NCBI GenBank assembly: GCA_015231325.1
Contig: JADGBS010000002.1
Coordinates: forward strand, 15,477-52,772
From: Oligoflexia bacterium
GTDB lineage: Bacteria > Bdellovibrionota > Bacteriovoracia > Bacteriovoracales > Bacteriovoracaceae
DNA: 37,296 bases
Direction of reading: 5' to 3'
Positions within the stretch are counted from its first letter, which is position 1; every line of letters starts with the position of its first letter. The notes beneath the pieces were generated by a model. It had not been told where the DNA came from and did no database searches. It saw nothing but the letters and a program-made list of their open reading frames with translations. A program made the position numbers and the translations under genes. Shown one piece after another: positions 19,212 through 27,280 of this stretch.

Positions 19212-20313
19212 ATCTCATAGACACCCTAAACCTCATAAACATAATAAATCTCGAAAGGAAGTGCATCGCTCTCCAATCGTATTGGTCATTTTGGGGATCA
19301 TCTTAGTGTTATTGATCTTGATCCTGTTTATGACAGTAAATACTGGATGGTGGTCCAACCTCGCCAGCAATAGCAATAGCAATAGCAATAGTAATAGTAA
19401 TAGCAATAGCAATAATAACAACCAGCATTTTTTCTCTACCTCCACTGGTGCTGCGCCGCCTGCTGCTAATGAGGCGGCCGCATCGTCGTCATCGCCCGGC
19501 ACTACTACTGCATCATCCACATTGCCTGCGACTGCCACGTTTACGCCTACCGCGATCACGGTCAGCAATATACCTAAGATCAAAAGTTTTGAAGCATTAA
19601 AAAAAATTTTATTAGACCGCTATCCCCAGGACAAAGCTGAAATTCAAGAAAGCATGCAGGGTCTCTGGTCGGAGATCGTTTTCTCCGAAAATTTAAAGTA
19701 TCGATCGATGCGTGCCACCGAAGCAGCGAGCAAATTTTTTAGTGATCATCCCGAGCTATTGGCAGGGGCCCCAGAAGCAACTAATTGGAGCATCAATTCA
19801 ATCGATAATACTCCTGAAGAATTGGTCGTGAGGGTTGCTGGCAAATATCAAGATTTTCAATATCCGGGAGAAAAAATTATACGCTTTAAAAAGGCAAAAA
19901 CCAATGCCGCCACCTTGGATAATCAATCTGATATTGTGAGCGATCTATCCTCCGCTAGCGACGATAGTGTACTGTTATATGAAATTAAAAAGTGTGACAA
20001 AATAGCTACAACACCACCTCGCGCATCCATTGAATCGATCATAAAAGAATTTCATAAAGAAACTAGTGAAAGTAATCCTAGTTCACTCCCCGCATCCGCT
20101 GCATCTGTTGAACCTGCCGCATCTGCTCCCAAAATAACTTCATTGGTAAAGAGGGTTTATCCCGCTGCCAACTACCAGGGAATTCTCTCGTATTACGTCG
20201 AATATATTTTCTCAAATAAACGTTACGAAATTACTATCGACGCCTGCGACCTACAAGTTATCTCTTGGCCACATGAACTACCCAGCGACTCACCTAGTAA
20301 AGGTGGTCTGTAG
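19198..20313 (+). CDS. Membrane-anchored protein with PepSY-like C-terminus
   Basis: The 371-aa protein starts inside the preceding peptidase gene (14-base overlap). A His/Lys-rich cytoplasmic head (MCSYKSHRHPKPHKHNKS) precedes one strong transmembrane helix (about 26-46: IVLVILGIILVLLILILFM). An Asn-Ser dipeptide run and an Ala/Ser/Thr/Pro-rich linker lead to the periplasmic part. Its last ~65 residues (VKRVYPAANYQGILSYYVEYIF...YEITIDACDLQVISW) resemble a PepSY fold, in which a strand pair ends in a vDA-x-x-G-x-V type signature. PepSY domains are often found on or near secreted metallopeptidases as inhibitors or chaperones, which fits the upstream gene. No catalytic motif is seen. Confidence 0.65.
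   Translation: MCSYKSHRHPKPHKHNKSRKEVHRSPIVLVILGIILVLLILILFMTVNTGWWSNLASNSNSNSNSNSNSNSNNNNQHFFSTSTGAAPPAANEAAASSSSPGTTTASSTLPATATFTPTAITVSNIPKIKSFEALKKILLDRYPQDKAEIQESMQGLWSEIVFSENLKYRSMRATEAASKFFSDHPELLAGAPEATNWSINSIDNTPEELVVRVAGKYQDFQYPGEKIIRFKKAKTNAATLDNQSDIVSDLSSASDDSVLLYEIKKCDKIATTPPRASIESIIKEFHKETSESNPSSLPASAASVEPAASAPKITSLVKRVYPAANYQGILSYYVEYIFSNKRYEITIDACDLQVISWPHELPSDSPSKGGL
19366..19416 (+). repeat. AGCAAT/AGTAAT hexamer microsatellite
   Basis: Eight or so tandem copies of AGCAAT with occasional AGTAAT encode a Ser-Asn dipeptide run just after the transmembrane helix of the PepSY-like protein. The unit is a multiple of three, so copy-number change alters linker length without frameshift. 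Confidence 0.9.
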
Positions 20314-20346
20314 GTATTTATTGGTGTTATCGAAGGTATCATTCTT

Positions 20347-20372
20347 ATTTTCCCTCGACATTTTCCCTCGAC
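20347..20372 (+). repeat. 13-bp tandem duplication upstream of ung
   Basis: ATTTTCCCTCGAC occurs twice in direct succession (20347-20359 and 20360-20372) in the 182-base gap before ung. A TATAAT at 20413-20418 downstream of it could be the ung -10, but no matching -35 is clear. Confidence 0.6.
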
Positions 20373-20495
20373 AATTCCGCATGTCGGTGAGATCTATCAT
20401 CAATGTACAATTTATAATTTTTCAATTACCAATACATAAAGACACGATCGCAGAATAGTACGGTGACAGGATCACAAAATGGAGTAAAATAGGCC

Positions 20496-21182
20496 ATGAG
20501 TATATGTGAATATCAGATAAAATTGGAACAAAGTTGGAAAGAAGTTCTCCTAGATGAGTTCAAAAAAGATTATATGAAAAGTTTACGACAATTTTTGGTC
20601 AACGAAATCAAAAGCAAAAAAACAATTTATCCTCAGGGAACTGAGATATTTTCTGCTTTCAACCATACGCCCTTTAATCTGGTAAAAGTAGTGATCATGG
20701 GACAAGACCCCTACCACGGTCCAGAACAGGCACACGGACTAAGCTTTTCGGTAAAACCACAAATCCCGATTCCTCCGTCTCTATTCAATATATATAAAGA
20801 ACTATATTCCGATCTGGGCATACCTCCCGCTAATCATGGATATCTAATCTCCTGGGCACAACAAGGGGTGTTGCTATTAAATGCCACCCTGACTGTTCAG
20901 AAACATAAGGCCGGGTCTCATTTTGGTTATGGCTGGGAGATATTTACTGACAAAGTAGTGGAAATCCTCAATCAGCGAAAAGAAAAATTGGTTTTTTTAC
21001 TATGGGGAACCCCCGCACAAAAAAAATGCGCACAGGTAGATTCTAAAAAACACCTGGTTCTTAAAGCACCACACCCATCGCCATTATCCGCCTTTCGAGG
21101 ATTTTTTGGTTGCAAGCACTTCTCACAGGCCAACGATTACCTGAGAAAACAGGGAATTGAAACAATCGATTGGCGTCTGTAA
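20496..21182 (+). CDS. ung: Uracil-DNA glycosylase, family 1
   Basis: Ung removes uracil from DNA as the first step of base-excision repair. The 228-aa length is typical. The catalytic motif GQDPYHGP holds D71. N129 in LLLNATLT reads uracil. The loop motif APHPSPLSAF carries H193, and LLWGTPAQ precedes it as in the family. A weak GGAG lies upstream of the ATG. rsmE starts 9 bases after the stop, so the two form an operon. Nothing unusual is seen. Confidence 0.97.
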   Translation: MSICEYQIKLEQSWKEVLLDEFKKDYMKSLRQFLVNEIKSKKTIYPQGTEIFSAFNHTPFNLVKVVIMGQDPYHGPEQAHGLSFSVKPQIPIPPSLFNIYKELYSDLGIPPANHGYLISWAQQGVLLLNATLTVQKHKAGSHFGYGWEIFTDKVVEILNQRKEKLVFLLWGTPAQKKCAQVDSKKHLVLKAPHPSPLSAFRGFFGCKHFSQANDYLRKQGIETIDWRL

Positions 21183-21191
21183 CAGGAAAAG

Positions 21192-22163
21192 ATGAACCAG
21201 TTAATAATTTATCCAGAAGAGATCGATCCCACCAATAAAAACATTGCTATTATTAGTAGCACCGCTAGCAATGGCCATAGCAAAGTCAATCTCAATATCG
21301 ATATCAATGTCGCGACCGCCGCAATGCCCTTGTCTGCCGAAGAACGAATTCAACATTTACAACAAGTTCTTAAACTAAAACCAAATGATCATTTAAGAAT
21401 ATGCATTATTAATCATCCGTCGCAAACGCAAAATTCCACGCAGCAGATGGCCACCGTTTTGGAGCTAACCCCACACCGATGTGTACTTTTAATGAATTTT
21501 GAGAATCCAAATCTTACGGTTAATACGGTTAAGGTGAATGACATTCAACCATCATTACCACGCATTCATCTTTTTGTCGCGCTTTGCCGTCCCCCCACCA
21601 TGAAAAAAATATTAGAACATGCTAGTTGCATGGGGGTAGATTCATTTCACTTTTTTTTGTCACACCTTAGCGAAAAATCATACCTGCAATCAAAGATTTT
21701 GGATGAAAAAAATTATCGTAGATTAATCCACTTAGGGCTATCGCAATCAGCACATTATTGCCAAGAGCCAAAAGTTTATTTTTACAATAGCATCAAGGAA
21801 ATTAAGTTTCTTTCGGGAGACAACTATCATCACTACCTCCTTGATCCCGATGCCAGTGACACCTTTAATTCTCTGAATTCACCAAATTCGCCGAATTCGC
21901 CGAATTTCACGCCCCATTCTTGCTCTCCCTCTTATAACATTTCTTTAGCGATAGGTGGAGAACGCGGATTATCTTCAGCAGAGAAAGAATTTTTCTGTTG
22001 TAATAATTTTCAAAAAATTAAAGTCTCTGCGGCCACACTAAGAGTAGAAATGGCCATTTTTTATGCTTTGGCACAATTAGAACTCTCCTTCCCCCTCTCC
22101 TTCACAAAACATAGACAAATCTTACCCGGTATTGATTTAAAAAAGCGAACGATCTTAAACTAG
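21192..22163 (+). CDS. rsmE: 16S rRNA (uracil-1498-N3)-methyltransferase
   Basis: RsmE is a SPOUT-class methyltransferase that modifies U1498 of 16S rRNA using S-adenosylmethionine. Characteristic pieces are LCRPPTMKKILEHASCMGVDSFHFF, the SAM-knot IGGERGLSSAEKEFF (from about residue 254) and the C-terminal LRVEMAIFYAL. The length, 323 aa, exceeds the usual ~240-250. The excess sits in an N-terminal Asn/Ser/Thr-rich segment (residues ~15-45), and in a SPNSPNSPN tandem run (about 232-240) just before the SAM-binding knot. AGGAAAAG precedes the ATG. It is translated right after ung. Confidence 0.92.
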   Translation: MNQLIIYPEEIDPTNKNIAIISSTASNGHSKVNLNIDINVATAAMPLSAEERIQHLQQVLKLKPNDHLRICIINHPSQTQNSTQQMATVLELTPHRCVLLMNFENPNLTVNTVKVNDIQPSLPRIHLFVALCRPPTMKKILEHASCMGVDSFHFFLSHLSEKSYLQSKILDEKNYRRLIHLGLSQSAHYCQEPKVYFYNSIKEIKFLSGDNYHHYLLDPDASDTFNSLNSPNSPNSPNFTPHSCSPSYNISLAIGGERGLSSAEKEFFCCNNFQKIKVSAATLRVEMAIFYALAQLELSFPLSFTKHRQILPGIDLKKRTILN

Positions 22164-22211
22164 AATTAAACCACAATGCCGCAATACCGTCATTGGCAAG
22201 GAGGATTTGCA

Positions 22212-24128
22212 ATGAAGCTCAAGACAACTATGACAACTGAAAGAAAAACCGACTACACTTCTAATTTATTTCCACCGTTATTTTTGTTCACACTTTTATT
22301 CCCTCTCGCCACCCTGATCAGTTGTAGTAGTGATAGCAGTGTAGACCCTGGCACTAGCACCACCACTGCTACCTTTAGCGGCACTATTGCGAACGCCAGC
22401 AGCAGTGTCCAACTTGATAGCATTCTGAATGTTGATGAGATGGATGAGATGTTTGATCAAATACCTCATCCCAAAAGCATTGCGACCACTGTCGCAGGTG
22501 ATATCCTACGTTGTAAAACCAACGATTCCAATCAGACTACTTATCAAGGGACTATTGGCACTGATGGTGTATATTCCCTAAGCATCCCAAAAAACGTCTC
22601 CGTAAAGTGTGAGGCACTCTCCTCAACAGACACAACCAACATCAAAGGCACCTTCGTAATCAGCTCCTCGAATAATAAGTCGCTAAACGGAGGGAATCAA
22701 AATCTAGAAACATTTGTACCAGCTAACAACATTAGCGCAGGAACAGTAATTTTTGATCCATATCAAGCAAAATTAACTATGAGTGATACTACGTTGGGAA
22801 CGGCCATTAATACCACCGCCCCTTCCGCACCTTGGGATTTCACTGGAACCTACGTCGCGTCTACCTACACTGGAACCGCCCCCAGCGGCTACTCCGCCCT
22901 CTGTACCGTTAATGAATCACAAAATGGTCAGTGTGACGGCCCATACGAGGGAATGAATCTATACATAAAAAGGTTAAGCGGTTACGAAGTAGACAGTAGT
23001 GGTACCACAACCACTACCCCCAAATATGCTATTATGGTATGGCAATCCAGGACCGCGTTTGAAAGCTGCGGTAGTAAGCTAGGTTTTACCTACGCTGATG
23101 CTAAGACAAATGCTAAAATCGACCTTACTAATTCTGGTGTCTCAGAAGGAGACTTTACTTGGACTAGCTCTATCAGTCCATCTTCAAGTATAAAGGATTG
23201 GAGCAATGTTAATACAATAATTCCTAGCGGTGCTGCAACTATCTCCAGTGGCTGGAAAATATCTACCTCTATGTCAGGACAAACGATGCAGGATTGTGAA
23301 ACCGTCAGCATCGGTAGCGGTGCCAACACAATCCCAGGATGGAAGTGTACTGACAGTGCAGGCAAAACCCAAACCTCCTTGGGCGGCGGTTGCGTTAATT
23401 CATCAAACTCACCAGTAAATGTAACCGAATGGTCTGGGTTAACTTGCAACAGCGAATCATTAACCGGTGACCTTACTGGTTACACTAAAGATACTTGCAG
23501 CGGAACCACTTCCCAAGAAGGCAGAGTAACTTGCACTTCAACCTCGAAGCGAGATAACGGTTTCAATTGGAACAATGTCACGAACTTAGTCTCTGCCGGT
23601 GCTCCCTGTTCCAATATTAGTGCCACGACTGATAAGTCACGCTTAATCCAGTTGCGATGCTACTCAGAGGCATACTGGCGATACCTAGAAACCATCCGCA
23701 ACTCTACAAGTGCAGAAAATTATTGTTTTCGCGACTTACGCACAGACTGGTCAGCAACTAGTCCTGATGACTTTATCATTTCCAGCGGACCAGCAAAATC
23801 ATCTACAGAATATGTGCTAGAACAATTTACGTATACCAGCAATACCTCCGGCAGTTTTAGAAATGAGGAAACCGATTCACGTGGAGTACAAATAACCAGC
23901 GGAGGAAATTCAATTTGGATTAATTGTCGAATATTGCGCGTGATGAATATGGTATTAACCCGTACTAGTCAAGGACCAGATGTATTACTAGGTGAAATGA
24001 CTAATGAATCACGACTGATTGACACTAAACAGGGATGCTGGACCAGTACTGCCCGAAGTACTCTTGGTAACCTTGATAGTGATGGCAAATCTGTCTCCAG
24101 AACAATGATTACATTTACCAAACAATAA
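22212..24128 (+). CDS. Exported lipoprotein, Ser/Thr- and Cys-containing
   Basis: The ATG at 22212 is chosen because AAGGAGG (22198-22204) lies just upstream; an in-frame ATG at 22176 has none. The 638-aa protein has a signal sequence ending in the lipobox LISC, so Cys38 or so should be lipidated. The mature part is rich in Ser, Thr, Asn and Gly. Many spaced Cys (CNESQNGQC, DCETVSIG...GWKC, TCSGTTS...TC) probably form disulfides. Trp-Thr-Ser and DFTGTY segments suggest beta-rich surface repeats. No catalytic motif is visible and I do not recognise the family. It stands alone between rsmE and the carboxypeptidase gene. Confidence 0.75.
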   Translation: MKLKTTMTTERKTDYTSNLFPPLFLFTLLFPLATLISCSSDSSVDPGTSTTTATFSGTIANASSSVQLDSILNVDEMDEMFDQIPHPKSIATTVAGDILRCKTNDSNQTTYQGTIGTDGVYSLSIPKNVSVKCEALSSTDTTNIKGTFVISSSNNKSLNGGNQNLETFVPANNISAGTVIFDPYQAKLTMSDTTLGTAINTTAPSAPWDFTGTYVASTYTGTAPSGYSALCTVNESQNGQCDGPYEGMNLYIKRLSGYEVDSSGTTTTTPKYAIMVWQSRTAFESCGSKLGFTYADAKTNAKIDLTNSGVSEGDFTWTSSISPSSSIKDWSNVNTIIPSGAATISSGWKISTSMSGQTMQDCETVSIGSGANTIPGWKCTDSAGKTQTSLGGGCVNSSNSPVNVTEWSGLTCNSESLTGDLTGYTKDTCSGTTSQEGRVTCTSTSKRDNGFNWNNVTNLVSAGAPCSNISATTDKSRLIQLRCYSEAYWRYLETIRNSTSAENYCFRDLRTDWSATSPDDFIISSGPAKSSTEYVLEQFTYTSNTSGSFRNEETDSRGVQITSGGNSIWINCRILRVMNMVLTRTSQGPDVLLGEMTNESRLIDTKQGCWTSTARSTLGNLDSDGKSVSRTMITFTKQ

Positions 24129-24332
24129 CCTCTCTCAAATTCTAGGCACCAATAGCTTTTTATTCACTTTTCTTGTCTCGTCTTCCCTCGTCTTGGCCAA
24201 AAGTCATATCTGCAATCAAAAATTTCATATAAAAAATTACAAATGGTCCCCACACTTGTTAAATGTGTTTGCAATAAGTTAGAATCAAGCAAGGTACTGT
24301 ACAAATCACTACTGCTCTTTCAAAGGAGATTT

Positions 24333-25379
24333 ATGGTGAAAACAATTTCGCGAATATGTTTGTTTTTATGTTTATGTTTATGTTTAAGTTTATTAAGTAG
24401 CATAACTCTTTCTGTTACAACCTTTGCAGAACCATTAAGCACCTATCACGTCGAAAACATGGCCGACTTTATTACTAATGATTTTGAAGTACTTGGAAAG
24501 GATTCTACAGGTTATGTAATTGTTGTACCAAAATCCAAGAAACAAAATTTTAAGTCGTTAATACCCCATTCTCGACTTATTGAAAATGATATCAATGCAT
24601 ATGGTTATAATAACTATGACAATGTTTTGCAGCGTATAAAAAAAGTCTCGCAAGAAAATCCACAAATTGCAGAATTGACGCAATATGGAACATCTCCGCA
24701 AGGAAAACCTGCTTATGTTTTAACGATATCGAATAAACTGGATACTGAAAAAAAACCAGAATTAATAATTACTGGTTCTACACACGGTAACGAGGGCATT
24801 ACAACCGAAGCAGTATTAGGCCTAATTGATTTGCTTGTTGCTGGATATAATAATGACACTCGTCTTCAACGAATTGTTAATTTCAGCAAGATTCATTTTG
24901 TACCAGTTATCAATGTTGATGGATATGTTGCAGGGGAGCGCTACGCTGAAGGAAGAGATCCGAACCGTGAATATCCCTATCCTGGATTGCCAAATCGAAA
25001 ACCAGTCAGCTGCATTAGAGATATTATGGCCTTTTTTAATACCCACAAAATAGCTGGAGTATATGATTTTCATGCGTATGCAAGTATGACAATGTTTCCT
25101 TGGGGGTATACAACACAGCTAATTCCAAAAAAAGACTATGATGAATATATGAATATTGGAAGTAAAATGGTCTCACAAAATGGGTTCGAACTAGGGCCAA
25201 TTGCTACTACTATTTATGTGGCCAAAGGTGGGTCGGTTGATTATTACTACTGGAAACAACATTCTATTTCCTTTGTAACAGAAGTAAGTCACAATTTTAA
25301 ATGGACCAAAAGTGAGGTACCACAAATTGTAGAAGAAGTAAGAGAAAGTACCTGGATTTTTATTGAGAGTTTTTTATAA
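24333..25379 (+). CDS. Secreted M14-family zinc carboxypeptidase
   Basis: M14 peptidases cleave C-terminal residues or peptidoglycan cross-bridge amides. The ATG at 24333 follows CAAAGGAG; an in-frame ATG at 24243 does not. The signal peptide is a Leu/Cys repeat (FLCLCLCLSLL) encoded by tandem TTTATG units. The pro-like N-terminus (about 35-100) precedes the catalytic domain. Zinc ligands are H151 and E154 in STHGNEG and H247 in YDFHAY. The substrate-binding DPNREYP and the catalytic glutamate E317 in FVTEVSH are present. At 348 aa the protein is compact, with no C-terminal transthyretin-like domain. Specificity (protein or cell wall) cannot be read from the sequence. Confidence 0.88.
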   Translation: MVKTISRICLFLCLCLCLSLLSSITLSVTTFAEPLSTYHVENMADFITNDFEVLGKDSTGYVIVVPKSKKQNFKSLIPHSRLIENDINAYGYNNYDNVLQRIKKVSQENPQIAELTQYGTSPQGKPAYVLTISNKLDTEKKPELIITGSTHGNEGITTEAVLGLIDLLVAGYNNDTRLQRIVNFSKIHFVPVINVDGYVAGERYAEGRDPNREYPYPGLPNRKPVSCIRDIMAFFNTHKIAGVYDFHAYASMTMFPWGYTTQLIPKKDYDEYMNIGSKMVSQNGFELGPIATTIYVAKGGSVDYYYWKQHSISFVTEVSHNFKWTKSEVPQIVEEVRESTWIFIESFL

Positions 25380-25538
25380 ACCCTTAAGTAGACCTCATTT
25401 AGCAGTTGAAAATGGCGCCAAAATCATAGTGTTTTATTCCACTATTATTCCGTCAATTGACAAGCTGTAAACTTCAAAAATTTTGGCATAATCTAATACC
25501 CAATCAATATGGGGACAATCATTTCCTTTTTATTTTTG

Positions 25539-25547
25539 TGTTATAAT
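25539..25547 (+). promoter_or_regulatory. Extended -10 promoter of the response-regulator gene
   Basis: TGTTATAAT is a perfect extended -10 (hexamer at 25542-25547), 60 bases before the preferred GTG start at 25607. The -35 region is weak. The preceding gap from 25380 has no gene or convincing terminator. The promoter probably opens the chemosensory cluster. Confidence 0.55.
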
Positions 25548-25606
25548 ATTTTGCATAACTACCCTGACTACCCGTGGGTACTTCATTTATCATAACGAGT
25601 ATTTTT

Positions 25607-26455
25607 GTGCTAGAAACAACTATTTCAAATAACTCGATTTTAATAATTGATGATGAAGATATTTACCGGGACATGCTGTCTCAACAACTAAAAAGTCATA
25701 TAGAAAATATTTTTATTGCTGCTAATGCTGAAGACGCATTAATTATTCTTTCCACCAGAACAATTGACCTCACTATAATTGATATAAGATTGCCTGGAAC
25801 TAGTGGTATTGAGCTATTAAGGATAATTACTAAAAGATACCCCTATGTTGTTAATATAATACTAACAAGATATGGTGATCGAGAAGATATAAAAAATGCG
25901 TTAAGGTATCGTGCTTTTGATTTTATTGATAAGCCTCATGAAAATGATTATTTGATTACTACTGTGCGGAAGGGGATTGTGTATAAAAAAGATTTAGATA
26001 AACTGCTGCGAGAAAATGAAGAGAAAACTGTCACCATAGAACAGCTTTGTTCAATAGTTGAAAAAAAAAATAAATCGTCTCAAGAAAATGTGGCCTATAA
26101 TATAGAAAAAGCTATTTCTCCTATTCTAAGATCTATCAAAGACTACGTGAGCGGACAAAAATCAATGGCCGCAAGTGATTCAAAAAAAATAAACTTTCTT
26201 ATTGAAAAACTTGAAGAAAACTTTGAAGAAGTTAATTTGGCCTTTTATAAAAAAATAAACAATCTTAACTACAAACTTTCTTCCAGCGAGCTAGAAATAT
26301 GCCGTTTGATTAAAAGAGGATATCAAACAAAAGAGATCGCAAATATCATTCATAATTCTTCCATGACCATAAAAACCCACCTCAAAAGCATTCGACGAAA
26401 GCTTGGCATATCAGGGAAAAAGATTAAAATAAAAAATTTTCTTGATGAACTTTAG
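25607..26455 (+). CDS. Response regulator: receiver domain plus LuxR-type HTH
   Basis: The receiver domain (about 8-125) has the acidic pair D15/D16 (LIIDDED), the phosphoacceptor D59 (TIIDIRLPG), and the lysine of FDFIDKP. A ~100-residue helical linker (NEEKTVTIEQLCSIVEKK...) leads to a C-terminal helix-turn-helix of the LuxR/FixJ type (SSSELEICRLIKRGYQTKEIANIIHNS, then IKTHLKSIRRKLGI). It is a DNA-binding transcription regulator, or a phosphate sink for CheA. I prefer the GTG at 25607 (282 aa), which follows ACGAG; a GTG at 25574 has no ribosome site. It precedes cheW by 167 bases. No free-standing CheY is present in the cluster. Confidence 0.85.
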   Translation: MLETTISNNSILIIDDEDIYRDMLSQQLKSHIENIFIAANAEDALIILSTRTIDLTIIDIRLPGTSGIELLRIITKRYPYVVNIILTRYGDREDIKNALRYRAFDFIDKPHENDYLITTVRKGIVYKKDLDKLLRENEEKTVTIEQLCSIVEKKNKSSQENVAYNIEKAISPILRSIKDYVSGQKSMAASDSKKINFLIEKLEENFEEVNLAFYKKINNLNYKLSSSELEICRLIKRGYQTKEIANIIHNSSMTIKTHLKSIRRKLGISGKKIKIKNFLDEL

Positions 26456-26622
26456 TAGTTTATAGTGGACCCCGTTGTCTAGTAGTTATTTCAGTGGTTA
26501 TTACGGGAGGGATAAAAAATAACCCCTTTCTGACCCCAATTACACCCTCTTTTTGTTTGAGAATAAGACGAATACTTCTACAGATAAAAGATCGCGTTTT
26601 ATATACTTTCAAAGGACGTATT

Positions 26623-27219
26623 ATGACACAAAATGAAAGCAATCATCTTGCTGAAAATGATCTCCGCGGAGGAGAGTTTGTAACACGAGAAGGTCGACGC
26701 ACAAAGTACCTGATCTTTACCCTAGCAGAAGATCGATATGCAGTACCTCTTAACCAAGTAAAGGAAGTTATTGGGATGGCCGAAATCACCGCCGTACCCC
26801 ATGTCCCTTCCTTTTTTAAAGGACTGATCAACTTAAGAGGGAAAATTATTTCGGTTATTGATCTGCGAGAAAAATTGAGTTTAAAGACAAAATCCCAAGA
26901 GGCATGTAGAAATTGTATCATCATATCTGAAATTGGCGATTTAGTCTTGGGCGCCATTGTTGATGACGTTTGTGCAGTATTCGGCTACCAAGAAAATCAA
27001 ATTGAACGGCAGGTTAATATTCAATCTAAAATTAGCAGTGAATACATCATGGGTGTTGCCAAATCCACCGATCAGCCCCTAACCCTGTTATTAGATCTAT
27101 CAAGATTGCTCAACGTTGGGGAAATAAAATTACTAAAATCGGGACGAAGAAATGAACGACAAAATGAAAATGGAAACGAGCAGGGAAGCAACGAGCAGAG
27201 GGAGAACATTGCTGCATAA
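26623..27219 (+). CDS. cheW: Chemotaxis coupling protein CheW
   Basis: CheW bridges chemoreceptors and CheA. The ATG at 26623 has AAAGGA upstream; longer readings start without a ribosome site. The 198-aa protein carries the SH3-like core: YLIFTLAEDRYAVPLNQVKEVIG, then the signature VPSFFKGLINLRGKIISVIDLREKL, and LVLGAIVDDVCAV. An N-terminal ~23-residue tail and a C-terminal charged low-complexity tail (NERQNENGNEQGSNEQ) extend the usual ~150-170-aa protein. The mcp gene follows after a 61-base AT-rich repeat gap. Confidence 0.95.
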   Translation: MTQNESNHLAENDLRGGEFVTREGRRTKYLIFTLAEDRYAVPLNQVKEVIGMAEITAVPHVPSFFKGLINLRGKIISVIDLREKLSLKTKSQEACRNCIIISEIGDLVLGAIVDDVCAVFGYQENQIERQVNIQSKISSEYIMGVAKSTDQPLTLLLDLSRLLNVGEIKLLKSGRRNERQNENGNEQGSNEQRENIAA

Positions 27220-27257
27220 TTAAATTATTAAATTATTAAATTATTAAATTATTAATT
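27219..27257 (+). repeat. ATTAAATT octamer tandem repeat between cheW and mcp
   Basis: Four perfect copies of ATTAAATT (27219-27250) and a partial fifth run from the last base of the cheW stop codon up to 23 bases before the mcp ATG. The mcp ribosome site (GAGGGGG) lies just beyond. Copy-number change would alter the spacer between the two genes. Confidence 0.9.
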
Positions 27258-27280
27258 GAAATATTTCCTGAGGGGGAAAC

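Noticed and set aside
19366..19416. Possible CRISPR-like array
   Set aside because: The repeat is a pure 6-base microsatellite with no spacers; no repeat-spacer pattern was seen anywhere in the window.
24203..24242. Resemblance to part of rsmE (CTGCAATCAAA followed by an A-rich stretch), suggesting a gene remnant
   Set aside because: Only about 11 bases match exactly and the rest is AT-rich; chance similarity is enough.
25457..25492. TTGACA plus CATAAT as a promoter for the response regulator
   Set aside because: The spacer is 24 bases, too long; the extended -10 at 25539-25547 is a better candidate.
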